This document shows positions 49,394-57,767 of a stretch of 64,000 nucleotides of DNA, in pieces. The stretch lies in assembly GCF_003634705.1 (NCBI RefSeq), contig NZ_RBWU01000003.1:914933-978932 (forward strand). The letters run 5' to 3'. Positions within the stretch are counted from its first letter, which is position 1. Every line of letters starts with the position of its first letter. The notes under the pieces were generated by a model that worked only from the letters and a program-made list of their open reading frames with translations, did no database searches and was not told the DNA's origin. A program made the translations under genes and the position numbers. The stretch comes from Actinomadura pelletieri DSM 43383. Lineage in GTDB: Bacteria > Actinomycetota > Actinomycetes > Streptosporangiales > Streptosporangiaceae.

Positions 49394-50971
49394 CTAACCC
49401 GCCTCGTATCCGGCGCGGAGCAGGCAGTAGGTGACGGCCTCCTCCAGCGCCTGCCAGGACGCGGCGATGACGTTGTCCTCGACGCCGACCGTCCCCCATT
49501 CGCGTTCGCCGTCGCCGGACTCGACGAGCACCCGCGTGCGGGCCTCGGTGCCGTGCGTGCCCTCCAGGATGCGGACCTTGTAGTCGACGAGCTCCAGCCG
49601 CGCCAGCTCCGGGTACAGCCGTCCGAGCGCGATGCGCAACGCGTTGTCGAGGGCGTTGACGGGACCGTTGCCCTCCCCGGTGGCGATGATCCGCTCGCCC
49701 TTGGCGTGCAGCTTCACGGTGGCCTCGCTGATCATGGAGCCGTCCGGTCGGCGCTCCACGATCGACCGCCACGACTCGACCTCGAAGTGCCGCTGCCGGA
49801 CGCCGGTCAGCTCCTCGCGCAGCAGCAGCTCGAACGAGGCGTCCGCGGCCTCGAACGTGTAGCCGGTGGACTCCAGCTCCTTGACCCGGGCGACGACGGC
49901 CTTGGCCTTCTCGCCGGACAGGTCGTAGCCGAGTTCGCGGCCCTTCAGCTCCACGGACGCGCGTCCGGCCATGCTCGACACCAGCATCCGCATGTCGTTG
50001 CCGACGGCCGCCGGGTCGATGTGCTGGTACAGGTCCGGGTCGACCTTGACGGCGGACGCGTGCAGCCCCGCCTTGTGCGCGAACGCCGACACGCCCACGT
50101 AGGGCTGCTGCGAGCTGGGCGCGACGTTGGTGACCTCGGAGACGGCGTGCGCGATCCGGGTCATCTCGGCGAGCTGCGCGTCGGAGACCAGCGACATGCC
50201 ACGCTTGAGCTGGAGGTTCCCGACGACGGTGAACAGGTTGGCGTTGCCGCTGCGTTCGCCGTACCCGTTCGCGCAGCCCTGCACGTGGGTGGCGCCGGCC
50301 TTCACGGCGGCGAGGGTGTTCGCGACGGCGCAGCCCGAGTCGTCGTGGCAGTGGATGCCGACGCGGACGCCGAGGGACACGACGTCGTGGACGATGTCGG
50401 CCAGCTCGTCCGGAAGCATGCCGCCGTTGGTGTCGCACAGCGCGATGACGTCCGCGCCGGCCTCCGCGGCGGTGCGGACGGCCTCCAGCGCGTAGGCGCG
50501 GTTCGCGTGGTAGCCGTCGAAGAAGTGCTCGGCGTCCAGGAAGACTCGTTGGCCCTCCGCACGCAGGTGGGAGACCGTGTCGCGGATCATCGCGAGGTTC
50601 TCCTCCAGGGTGGTGCGGAGGGCCAGCTCGACATGCCTGTCGTGACTCTTGGCGACAAGGGTCACGACGGACGCGCCGGAGTCGCGCAGCGCGGCGACCT
50701 GGGGGTCGTCGGCCGCCCGCACACCGGCCCGGCGGGTCGCGCCGAACGCGGTGAGCTGCGCGTGCGTCAGGTCGAGCTCTGTTCGAGCCCGCCTGAAGAA
50801 TTCGGTGTCCTTCGGGTTGGCCCCGGGCCAGCCGCCCTCGATGAAGCCCACGCCGAGGTCGTCGAGGTGCCGCGCGATGGCGAGCTTGTCGGGCACGGAG
50901 AGGTTGAGCCCCTCCTGCTGCGAACCGTCGCGCAGAGTGGTGTCGTAGACGTGGAACGAGTCGCCTTGCAT
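49394..50971 (-). CDS. cimA: (R)-citramalate synthase
   Basis: Condenses pyruvate and acetyl-CoA, the threonine-independent entry to isoleucine. 525 aa. HMGL-like domain: YDTTLRDGSQQEG, GFIEGGWPGANPKD and the metal His pair in GIHCHDDSGCAVANT; C-terminal LeuA-type allosteric domain (about 390-525, VKLHAKGERIIATGEGNGPV). ATG 50971 is set by homology, with a GGGGG site about 9 bases upstream. An isopropylmalate/homocitrate role is less likely given the DUF-like AELTGV region and lack of other leuA features. Expression is probably controlled by the leader at 51006-51103. Confidence 0.92.
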   Translation of the reverse strand: MQGDSFHVYDTTLRDGSQQEGLNLSVPDKLAIARHLDDLGVGFIEGGWPGANPKDTEFFRRARTELDLTHAQLTAFGATRRAGVRAADDPQVAALRDSGASVVTLVAKSHDRHVELALRTTLEENLAMIRDTVSHLRAEGQRVFLDAEHFFDGYHANRAYALEAVRTAAEAGADVIALCDTNGGMLPDELADIVHDVVSLGVRVGIHCHDDSGCAVANTLAAVKAGATHVQGCANGYGERSGNANLFTVVGNLQLKRGMSLVSDAQLAEMTRIAHAVSEVTNVAPSSQQPYVGVSAFAHKAGLHASAVKVDPDLYQHIDPAAVGNDMRMLVSSMAGRASVELKGRELGYDLSGEKAKAVVARVKELESTGYTFEAADASFELLLREELTGVRQRHFEVESWRSIVERRPDGSMISEATVKLHAKGERIIATGEGNGPVNALDNALRIALGRLYPELARLELVDYKVRILEGTHGTEARTRVLVESGDGEREWGTVGVEDNVIAASWQALEEAVTYCLLRAGYEAG

Positions 50972-51005
50972 GTGCTGGTACCCCCAAGGGCCTGCGCCAG
51001 GACAC

Positions 51006-51074
51006 AAAAAAGACCCCTCACGGACGTGAGAGGTCTGCGCGCCGGCGCTGTCCTGTTAGCTGCTGCCGGCGCGC
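51006..51074 (-). promoter_or_regulatory. transcription attenuator of cimA
   Basis: On the minus strand, 35 bases before cimA, an 11-bp stem AGACCTCTCAC/GTGAGGGGTCT (one U-G pair, 51011-51036) runs into six U residues (51006-51011), a textbook terminator placed upstream of a gene. Just before it is a 10-bp stem GCGCGCCGGC/GCCGGCGCGC (51037-51074) whose distal arm overlaps the end of a leader ORF rich in Leu, Val and Ile. Ribosome-stalling attenuation by branched-chain amino-acid supply is the natural reading; the exact antiterminator pairing could not be fixed by eye. Confidence 0.85.
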
Positions 51075-51103
51075 CAGCCGATAATCACGAGGCTGTGGCG
51101 CAT
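51056..51103 (-). CDS. cimA leader peptide (15 aa)
   Basis: MRHSLVIIGWRAGSS and stop, with consecutive Leu-Val-Ile-Ile codons CTC GTG ATT ATC. Two further in-frame ATG codons (51124 and 51133) would lengthen it to 22 or 25 residues; none has a clear SD, so it may be translated from a leaderless or near-leaderless mRNA. Its stop lies in the loop of the first hairpin, 20 bases before the terminator stem. Confidence 0.85.
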   Translation of the reverse strand: MRHSLVIIGWRAGSS

Positions 51104-51163
51104 GACGTACACAGTCTGCCACATGCTTTTCATGCTCGGGACATCCGTCCCGCATCCTGAGAC

Positions 51164-51202
51164 GACGCGGCCCCGGGGCCCGGCGCGCCCGAGGCCCGCG
51201 TC
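51164..51202 (-). terminator. hairpin after ilvE
   Basis: Stem GACGCGG/CCGCGTC (51164-51170 with 51196-51202) closing an inner GC-rich palindromic region, about 10 bases past the ilvE stop. No U run. It would separate ilvE from the cimA leader transcript. Confidence 0.5.
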
Positions 51203-51212
51203 GAAACAACGA

Positions 51213-52316
51213 TCAGACGATCTTGTGGACCCAGCCGTAGGGGTCGGGACGGGTGCCGTACTGGATGCCGACCAGCTCCTGGCGCAGCCTCATCGACACC
51301 TCACCGGGCTCGCCGTCACCGATCGTCCACTCGCGGTCGGCGCCCTTGACCCGGCCGACCGGGCTGATGATCGCCGCGGTGCCGCAGCCGAAGACCTCGG
51401 TGATCTCCCCGGACTCGCAGCCGGACTGCCACTCCTCAATGCTGATCTTGCCTTCCTCGACCGGGATGCCGAGGTCGGGCGCCAGCTTGAGCATCGAGTC
51501 GCGGGTGACGCCGGCGAGGAGCGTCCCGGTGAGCGCGGGGGTGAGGAGCCGTGCCCGTGTGCCGGAGCCGTAGACGAACATGAGGTTCATCGACCCGACC
51601 TCCTCGACCCAGCGGTGCTCCACGGCGTCCAGCCAGACGACCTGGTCACAGCCCTGTGCGACGGCCTGCGCCTGGCCGGCGAACGACGCGGCGTAGTTGC
51701 CGCCGGTCTTCGCCTCGCCGGTGCCGCCGGGGGCCGCGCGGGTGTAGTCCTGCGACAGCCACACCGAGACGGGTTTGATGCCCCGCGGGTAGTACAGCCC
51801 GGACGGGGACGCGATGACCATGAAGAGGAACTCGTTCGCCGGGCTGTTGACACCGAGCGCGCGGGTGGTCGCGAACATGAACGGGCGCAGGTACAGGCTG
51901 TGCCCCTCGGTGTCGGGCACCCAGTCCTTGTCGGTGCTGACGAGCAGCTCGATCGCGTCCACGAACAGCTGCTCGGGGATCTCCGGCATCGCCATCCGCC
52001 GCGCCGACCGGTTCATCCGCGCGGCGTTCATGTGCGGCCGGAAGGTGACGATCGACCCGTCGGGCTGCTTGTAGGCCTTGAGGCCCTCGAAGAGCTCCTG
52101 CGCGTAGTGGAGGACCTGGCTGGCCGGATCCATGGGGATCGGGCCGTAGGGTTCCAGCCGCGCGTCGTGCCATCCCCGGTCCGCCGAGTAGCGGATCGTG
52201 ATCATGTGGTCGGTGAAGTGCCGGCCGAAGCCGGGGTCGGCCAGGACGCGCTCGCGCTCGGCGGCGGTCGCGGGCCGCTCGGTGCGCGTGATCTCGAAAT
52301 CCAGGGTGCTGCTCAT
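51213..52316 (-). CDS. ilvE: branched-chain amino-acid aminotransferase
   Basis: Last step for Leu, Ile and Val. 367 aa, fold-type IV PLP enzyme: the Schiff-base Lys is in EAKTGGNYAAS, followed by QVVWLDAVEHRWVEEVGSMN and the phosphate site TLLAGVTRDSML. ATG 52316 gives the expected start MSSTLDFEITRTE. Same strand as leuB, 177 bases downstream of its stop with its own likely promoter. Confidence 0.96.
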   Translation of the reverse strand: MSSTLDFEITRTERPATAAERERVLADPGFGRHFTDHMITIRYSADRGWHDARLEPYGPIPMDPASQVLHYAQELFEGLKAYKQPDGSIVTFRPHMNAARMNRSARRMAMPEIPEQLFVDAIELLVSTDKDWVPDTEGHSLYLRPFMFATTRALGVNSPANEFLFMVIASPSGLYYPRGIKPVSVWLSQDYTRAAPGGTGEAKTGGNYAASFAGQAQAVAQGCDQVVWLDAVEHRWVEEVGSMNLMFVYGSGTRARLLTPALTGTLLAGVTRDSMLKLAPDLGIPVEEGKISIEEWQSGCESGEITEVFGCGTAAIISPVGRVKGADREWTIGDGEPGEVSMRLRQELVGIQYGTRPDPYGWVHKIV

Positions 52317-52435
52317 CGCGGTTTCGTCCTCTCGCGGATCGCCGACACGGCCTCATCGCCGCTCCGGCTTCCATAGTCCCTATTGTCCTACTTCGTCTAG
52401 ACCCACTCCTCCGGGGCGCGGCGCACACAAAGAAA

Positions 52436-52495
52436 CCGGGCGCGCCGCGAGGGCACGCCCGGAGTTCCCTGGTTCCGGCAGAGAGGCGTGCCCTC
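52436..52495 (-). terminator. overlapping hairpins after leuB
   Basis: Two stems share one arm: GAGGGCACGCC (52449-52459) can pair with GGCGTGCCCTC (52485-52495, overlapping the leuB stop), while CGCCCGG (52456-52462) can pair with CCGGGCG (52436-52442), the latter followed on the minus strand by TTTCTTTG. The second looks like the terminator; the first could compete with it. Confidence 0.7.
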
Positions 52496-53543
52496 AGCCG
52501 GATACTCGCTTGGCGATCGCGTCGCCGATCTGGGACGTGGACCGCTCACCGAAGGCGGCCCGTTCCGCGAGGTCGTCGGAGACGGCCCGCTCGACCCGGC
52601 GGGCGGCGTCGGCCTCACCGATGTGGTCGAGCAGCATGGCGACGGACAGGATGGTCGCGGTCGGGTCGGCCTTGCCCTGCCCCGCGATGTCGGGGGCGCT
52701 GCCGTGCACCGGCTCGAACATCGACGGCGCGGTGCGGTCGGGGTTGACGTTGCCGGACGCGGCGAGCCCGATGCCCCCGGCGACCGCGGCGCCGAGGTCG
52801 GTGATGATGTCGCCGAACAGGTTGTCGGTGACGATCACGTCGAACCGCTGCGGCTGCGACACGAAGAACATCGTGGCCGCGTCGACATGGCAGTAGGCGG
52901 TCGTGACCTGCGGGTACTCCTCCGCGACCCGCTTGAGGACGCGCTGGTACAGGTCACCCGCGAAGGTGAGGACGTTGTCCTTGTGGACGAGTGTCAGATG
53001 CTTGCGGGGCCGCGAGGCGGCGACCTCGAACGCGTACCGGATGACGCGCTCGACGCCGTAGGCGGTGTTGACGCTCTCCTGCGTGGCGACCTCGTGTTCG
53101 GTGCCCTTGCGCAGGACACCGCCGACACCGGTGTACGGGCCCTCGGTGCCCTCCCGGACGACGACCATGTCGATGTCGTCCGTCGTCACGCCCGCCAGGG
53201 GCGTCGCGACACCGGGGAACAGCTTCACCGGCCGCAGGTTGACGTAGTGGTCGAGCTCGAACCGGGCCCGCAGCAGCAGACCGCGCTCCAGGGTTCCGCT
53301 CGGGACGGTCGGGTCGCCGACGGCGCCCAGCAGGATGACCTCCTGCCGGCGCAGCTCGTCCAGCACCGAGTCGGGCAGCGTCTCGCCGGTGCGATGCCAG
53401 CGGGCGGCGCCCAGGTCGTACTCGGTCCGCTCGAACGTGAGCTCACCGGACACGGCGTCGAGAACCTTCAGCCCTTCGGCGACGACCTCGGGACCGATCC
53501 CGTCACCGGGGATGACGGCCAGACGAACACTGCGGGAAACCAT
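52494..53543 (-). CDS. leuB: 3-isopropylmalate dehydrogenase
   Basis: Third step of leucine synthesis. 349 aa, isocitrate-dehydrogenase fold: LAVIPGDGIGPEVVAEGLKV, the substrate loop ERGLLLRARFELDHYVNLRPV, metal site VTDNLFGDIITDLGAA and NAD site FEPVHGSAPDIAGQG. Short actinobacterial version. It follows the FhuF-like gene on the same strand with a 43-base gap. Confidence 0.96.
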   Translation of the reverse strand: MVSRSVRLAVIPGDGIGPEVVAEGLKVLDAVSGELTFERTEYDLGAARWHRTGETLPDSVLDELRRQEVILLGAVGDPTVPSGTLERGLLLRARFELDHYVNLRPVKLFPGVATPLAGVTTDDIDMVVVREGTEGPYTGVGGVLRKGTEHEVATQESVNTAYGVERVIRYAFEVAASRPRKHLTLVHKDNVLTFAGDLYQRVLKRVAEEYPQVTTAYCHVDAATMFFVSQPQRFDVIVTDNLFGDIITDLGAAVAGGIGLAASGNVNPDRTAPSMFEPVHGSAPDIAGQGKADPTATILSVAMLLDHIGEADAARRVERAVSDDLAERAAFGERSTSQIGDAIAKRVSG

Positions 53544-53586
53544 GCGCGCACTCTACTGCAAACGTCTCAGTGCCTGGGCTTTCATC

Positions 53587-54261
53587 TCACATCCCGGGAC
53601 GCAGACCACAATCGCCGCACATGCCCCCACCGGGCACACGGTAGTACAGGCAGCAGTTACGCCGGACGAACCCGTCCGGCCCCCACTCCCCCACCCCGAC
53701 CAGGGGTTCACGCGTGAACAACTCCCGAACAAGAGCATGCCGCACACCGTCATCCGGCCCGACGTTCAGGCTCCCAGCCAACGCCGAAGCCGCATTGCCC
53801 CACACGAGCCCGTCCGCGAGGTTCACGAACGTGAGCATCGACGCATACAGCGGCCGAAGCAGCCCGTCCACGACCATCACGTGAAGACGTTCGGCGGCCC
53901 AGGAGAGATCGTCCGTCCGCCATCCCCGCGGCTCGACGAGCCCCAACGCGATCGGCTCGACACGCCACCGAAGCCCCCCCAGGTCGGGCACGACTCCCAG
54001 GGCCGCCGCGGCGACGACCGGCGACCACAACCGCGCCGCGAGCCCCTGGAAGAGCAACGACGCCGCGACCCGCCGCTCCCCGGTCCCGAGCCGCTCGGCG
54101 TAGTCACCGGTCAACGCCACAAGCCGGGCGGAATCACCAGGAAAAGGCTGCCACCCGGCCCCACCGACCTCGTCACCCGTCAGGATCTCGAAGTACGGCC
54201 CGACCCGAGCGACGTCCCGCAACACCCGAGCCACTTCCACAGAACCAGCATCGAGCGCCAT
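53587..54261 (-). CDS. (2Fe-2S)-binding FhuF-like protein
   Basis: 224 aa. The C terminus has CCLYYRVPGGGMCGDC, the CC-x10-C-x2-C cluster motif that binds 2Fe-2S in ferric-siderophore reductase FhuF. The rest is a helical FhuF-like domain (WSPVVAAAALGVVPDLGGL). Release of iron from siderophores in the cytoplasm is the likely role, but no siderophore gene is near. ATG 54261 is preferred; one 30 bases upstream adds a Trp-rich stretch. Confidence 0.88.
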   Translation of the reverse strand: MALDAGSVEVARVLRDVARVGPYFEILTGDEVGGAGWQPFPGDSARLVALTGDYAERLGTGERRVAASLLFQGLAARLWSPVVAAAALGVVPDLGGLRWRVEPIALGLVEPRGWRTDDLSWAAERLHVMVVDGLLRPLYASMLTFVNLADGLVWGNAASALAGSLNVGPDDGVRHALVRELFTREPLVGVGEWGPDGFVRRNCCLYYRVPGGGMCGDCGLRPGM

Positions 54262-54358
54262 GTCGCCAGTGTCCCACCACCCCACCACCACCGCCCGAAC
54301 GCCGATGCCAGGACCGGTGGCGGGCCACCGAGTCCCGAAGGGCGAGTGATTCGCCTTG

Positions 54359-54451
54359 TCAGTCGGCGCGGCGGTCCAGGGCGGTCTGCAGGGCGCGGGC
54401 CGCTTCTTCCTCGGCCTCGTCCGTGGGTGCGTTGGTCCAGGTTTCGTTCAT
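54359..54451 (-). CDS. candidate 30-aa acidic small protein
   Basis: ATG at 54451 has GGAG eight bases upstream, and the ORF encodes MNETWTNAPTDEAEEEAARA and ten more residues ending RRAD before TGA at 54359. The peptide is amphipathic, with a helical pattern. Composition and third-position GC are gene-like. It stands alone upstream of the FhuF-like gene, 97 bases from it. Confidence 0.45.
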   Translation of the reverse strand: MNETWTNAPTDEAEEEAARALQTALDRRAD

Positions 54452-54743
54452 GGGTTCACTCCAGTTCGCTGAGCTGGTGGCCGCAGGGCCGCCGGGACGC
54501 CGTGGTTCGCACGGTCCGGCGAGGGAGATCGGACTCACGGCCAGGCAGAGCCTCCGCAGCGGGTGCCGGCCTGCCGATGATCAGGCCCCGCTGCGGCAGC
54601 GAAGGATTACTACGAAGCGCCGCATGACTGTCACGAGACTACCTAAGCCACGACCGACGTGTCCCGATCCGTGGCCGAAAATCTCACATCCTGAGACGCC
54701 CATAAGAGCGAGAACCGCCACCAAAAGGTCGCTCAGCCGTCAC
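54452..54743. other. non-coding stretch with one long hairpin
   Basis: No gene is supported. 54554-54596 forms a 9-bp stem CCGCAGCGG/CCGCTGCGG continued by GGCCTG/CAGGCC (54568-54573 with 54582-54587), with a 5-base bulge on one side. With no adjacent gene end, it may be a small RNA or the end of one. Confidence 0.5.
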
Positions 54744-54876
54744 GTGAGCGCGCTACCTGCCCGGGGAGGCAACGCCGAAGGCGAGCCTCCCCGGGCAGAT
54801 CGCGAAGCGATGTCGCGCTCACACATTCACGGTCAGGGGGTACGAGCCGCTAGGCGAGTGCTCCCTGACCGTGAAT
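54744..54876. repeat. structured repeat (copy 2)
   Basis: Outer stem GTGAGCGCG/CGCGCTCAC (54744-54752 with 54814-54822), inner stem TGCCCGGGGAGGC/GCCTCCCCGGGCA (54758-54770 with 54785-54797), small hairpins GCCGAAGGC (54774-54782) and ATCGCGAAGCGAT (54799-54811), then a 14-bp stem ATTCACGGTCAGGG/CCCTGACCGTGAAT (54825-54838 with 54863-54876). The loop blocks are the same as in the copy at 2082-2158 while the stems differ yet still pair. It ends 9 bases before the serA stop codon, thus in the serA 3' region. Confidence 0.88.
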
Positions 54877-54885
54877 GCAATAAGT

Positions 54886-56475
54886 TCAGCCGTCCAGGTC
54901 GACCCTGCGGCCCATGTCGGCGCCGACCTCGGCGGAGATGGCGTCGACGAGCTGCGGCGGGATGGCGGAGTCGACGGTGAGGGCGATGAGCGCCTTGCCG
55001 CCCTTGGCGTCCCGGCCGACCTGCATGCCCGCGATGTTGACCTGCTCGTCGCCGAGGATCTTGCCGACGGCGCCGACGATGCCGGGACGGTCGACATAGG
55101 AGAAGAACGCCATGTGCTCGGTCGGGACGAGCTCCATGTCGTAGCCGTTGATCTCGACGATCCGTTCGGCGTGCTTGGGGCCGGTGAGCGTGCCGGACAC
55201 CGAGACGACGGAGCCGTCCGCCATGGTGCCGCGGACCTGCACGACGTTGCGCCAGTCGGGGCTGTCCTCGCTGGTGGTGAGGGTGACCTCGACGCCGCGG
55301 TCGCGGGCCAGCAGCGGCGCGTTGACGAACGTCACGGTCTCCTCGATCACGTCCAGGAACACGCCCTTGAGGGCGGCGAGTTCCAGGACCTTGACGTCGT
55401 GTTCGGCGATCTCGCCGCGGACGACGACGTCGAGGCGGACGGGGACGCCTCCGGCGAGGGAGGTGAAGATGCGGCCGAGCTTCTCGGCGAGCGGCAGGCC
55501 GGGCTTGACGTCCTCGGCGACGGCGCCGCCCTGCACGTTGACCGCGTCGGGGACGAACTCGCCGGACAGCGCCAGTTTCACCGACCGGGCGACCTGCGTG
55601 CCCGCCTTCTCCTGGGCCTCGTGGGTGCTGGCGCCGAGGTGCGGGGTGACGACGACGTTGTCATGGTGGAACAGGGGGCTGTCGGTGCAGGGCTCGGTGC
55701 GGAACACGTCGATGCCCGCGCCCGCGACCCGGCCGTCCTTGAGGGCGAGGTCGAGCGCCTCCTCGTCGACGATGCCGCCGCGGGCCGCGTTGACGATCCG
55801 GACGCTCGGCTTGACCTGGCGGAGTTCGCGGTCGCCGATGAGGCCGAGGGTCTCGGGGGTCTTCGGCAGGTGGACGGTGATGAAGTCGGACTCGCGGAGC
55901 AGTTCGTCCAGCGTGACGAGTTTCACGCCGAGCTGGGCGGCGCGGGCGGCCTGCACGTACGGGTCGTAGGCGATCACGTTCATGTCGAAGGCGGCGAGGC
56001 GCTGCGCGACGAGCACGCCGATGCGGCCGAGGCCGAGGACGCCGACGGTCTTGCCCTGGAGTTCGACGCCGGTGTACTTGGAGCGTTTCCACTCGCCCTG
56101 CTTGAGGGCGGTGTGGCCCTGCGGAACGTTCCGGGCGGTGGCGAGCAGCAGCGCGATCGCGTGCTCGGCGGCGGTGACGATGTTGGACGTGGGCGCGTTG
56201 ACGACCATGACGCCGGCCTTGGTGGCGGCCTCGACGTCGACGTTGTCGAGGCCGACGCCCGCGCGGGCGACGACGCGGAGCCTGGTGGCGTGGCGGCACA
56301 CCTCGGCGGTGACCTTGGTGGCGCTGCGGACGATCAGCGCGTCGACATCGGCGACGGCGGCCAGCAACTGCTCGCGGTCGGCGCCGTCGACGTGGCGGAC
56401 CTCGTAGTCGGCTTCCAGCACGGCGATGCCTGCCGGGGACAGTTCTTCTGCGACGAGGACGACGGGCTTGCTCAA
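54886..56475 (-). CDS. serA: D-3-phosphoglycerate dehydrogenase
   Basis: First step of serine synthesis. 529 aa, the long actinobacterial type: substrate/NAD domains with VGVLGLGRIGVLVAQRL, VNAARGGIVDEEAL and VVVTPHLGASTHEAQ, then an ASB intervening domain (about 320-450) and a C-terminal ACT domain (about 455-529, MAFFSYVDRPGIVGAVGKIL) for serine feedback. I choose TTG 56475 (LSKPVVLVAEELSPAG), with GAAGGA upstream, because homology begins there; an ATG 63 bases upstream adds an odd Pro/His-rich lead. Confidence 0.94.
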   Translation of the reverse strand: MSKPVVLVAEELSPAGIAVLEADYEVRHVDGADREQLLAAVADVDALIVRSATKVTAEVCRHATRLRVVARAGVGLDNVDVEAATKAGVMVVNAPTSNIVTAAEHAIALLLATARNVPQGHTALKQGEWKRSKYTGVELQGKTVGVLGLGRIGVLVAQRLAAFDMNVIAYDPYVQAARAAQLGVKLVTLDELLRESDFITVHLPKTPETLGLIGDRELRQVKPSVRIVNAARGGIVDEEALDLALKDGRVAGAGIDVFRTEPCTDSPLFHHDNVVVTPHLGASTHEAQEKAGTQVARSVKLALSGEFVPDAVNVQGGAVAEDVKPGLPLAEKLGRIFTSLAGGVPVRLDVVVRGEIAEHDVKVLELAALKGVFLDVIEETVTFVNAPLLARDRGVEVTLTTSEDSPDWRNVVQVRGTMADGSVVSVSGTLTGPKHAERIVEINGYDMELVPTEHMAFFSYVDRPGIVGAVGKILGDEQVNIAGMQVGRDAKGGKALIALTVDSAIPPQLVDAISAEVGADMGRRVDLDG

Positions 56476-56763
56476 GAGGAAACAGTCCTTCGGAGAATGT
56501 GGGTGTGTGGGTGGTGGGCAGTGAAGTTCGCGGGTCACCTCGTCGTGCCCTCGCCCCCGCAGGCGAGTCTATCTCCCGGGGCGGGGCACGGTTCGCGGCG
56601 GGGAGACTCCGGCCCGACCCCTTTGCGGGGGGACGCCCCTCGAACTCCCGCAACGGCACGCGATTCATGTTCGTCCGGCGCCGCCCGGGATGACACCGCC
56701 CGCCCGGTTTCGCGGGCGTGCGTGATCGCCGGGCGGCTCCGCCGTGCCCGCCCGCCGGTCCGC

Positions 56764-57462
56764 TCAGGCCGCGCTGGGCGCGGGCATCGCGGTGAGGACG
56801 GACGCGACCCGCTCCGCGTCGGCGACATGGACGTGCGGGACGTCCACGAACAGCCGCAGCGGCCCGGCGGGCAGTCCGAGGTCGTCGGCGACCTGGATCT
56901 GCACCTCGCGGAGCGGGATGTAGGTCAGGTAGCCGCGGTAGACGTCCTGCGACCGGAACATCGCCGTCATGATCAGCCGGTAGCCGCGGATCCGGAAGGA
57001 CAGGGCCGTCAGGGACGGCAGCCCCTCCGCCGGCTCGCCGGGGATCGTGAGCGAGATCCACGCGCTGGTCGTCCACGGCCGGGCCCGCAGCAGGTCGACG
57101 ACCCAGCGGATCTGGTCGTTGCCCTCCAGGTCGTGCAGCCTCGGCCAGTACCGTCCGCGGACGGCGTGCCGCGTGCGCTCCTGAGCGCGCCGGACGATCC
57201 TCGTGTGGTCGCCGTGCTCGCGGAGGATCGGGTCCTCCCAGCTCAGCGAGGCGACCTCGAACAGCAGCGGCGGTCCCTCGATGATGGGGCCGCCGTCCTC
57301 CAGGCCCGCCTCACCGGCGGACCACACGTGCCGCAGGACGCCGATCCACGCCTGCCCGCACGTGTCCCAGCGCTGAACCTCGTTGTCCGCCTTCACCTGC
57401 ACGTCACGTTCTCCCCACCGTAATTCGCCCCGGGGGGCGCTTTGCGGATCCGGGAATTTCAT
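56764..57462 (-). CDS. thymidylate-synthase-like protein without catalytic Cys
   Basis: 232 aa. The C-terminal half follows thymidylate synthase: QIRWVVDLLRARPWTTSAWI, SLTALSFRIRGYRLIMTAMF, RSQDVYRGYL, LREVQIQVADDLGL and VDVPHVHVAD. At the place of the catalytic Pro-Cys it reads GLPSLTAL, so the Cys is replaced by Ser. Length is short of ThyA. It may bind a nucleotide or carry out another reaction, as do TS-like enzymes in nucleoside antibiotic pathways. ATG 57462 has only a weak upstream site; a GTG closer in is possible. Confidence 0.72.
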   Translation of the reverse strand: MKFPDPQSAPRGELRWGERDVQVKADNEVQRWDTCGQAWIGVLRHVWSAGEAGLEDGGPIIEGPPLLFEVASLSWEDPILREHGDHTRIVRRAQERTRHAVRGRYWPRLHDLEGNDQIRWVVDLLRARPWTTSAWISLTIPGEPAEGLPSLTALSFRIRGYRLIMTAMFRSQDVYRGYLTYIPLREVQIQVADDLGLPAGPLRLFVDVPHVHVADAERVASVLTAMPAPSAA

Positions 57463-57767
57463 GCCGCGGGGATTGCCGCGCTGAGATTGTTCTCCGCTTC
57501 GTCTCCGGCCCGTGCCCTTCGTCGTTCTTGACCAGCATCACACCACTCATGCTCTCCGCCGCCCCTGTGCCGTTCCGGCAGCGGTCGGACGAGTGTGAGC
57601 GCGGGGTGCCCGCGCCGGCCACGGCCGTCACGGCTTTCCTCAAGTATCAGGCAAAGACCGCCAAAAAGACAGGGTATTTTAGCCAGAAGGTGCCTTCACC
57701 GGCTTTTTGACCACGGTCGGGATGATCGGTCACCCCGACAATCCACCCAAAGCGCCGTGATTATGGC
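57463..57767. other. 305-base gap, no gene recognised
   Basis: Open frames here lack ribosome sites and protein-like composition. AT content is higher than in the surroundings around 57630-57720 (for example GGTATTTTAGCC), so promoter elements for the TS-like gene may lie here, but no clear hexamers were found. Confidence 0.4.

Noticed and set aside
53553..53585. Ten-codon ORF MKAQALRRLQ just upstream of leuB, resembling a leucine leader
   Set aside because: Only two scattered Leu codons, no terminator between it and leuB, and it is the tail of a longer meaningless frame.
57528..57710. 60-codon plus-strand frame in the gap beside the TS-like gene
   Set aside because: No SD, no homology, and the codon third positions do not show the expected GC bias.
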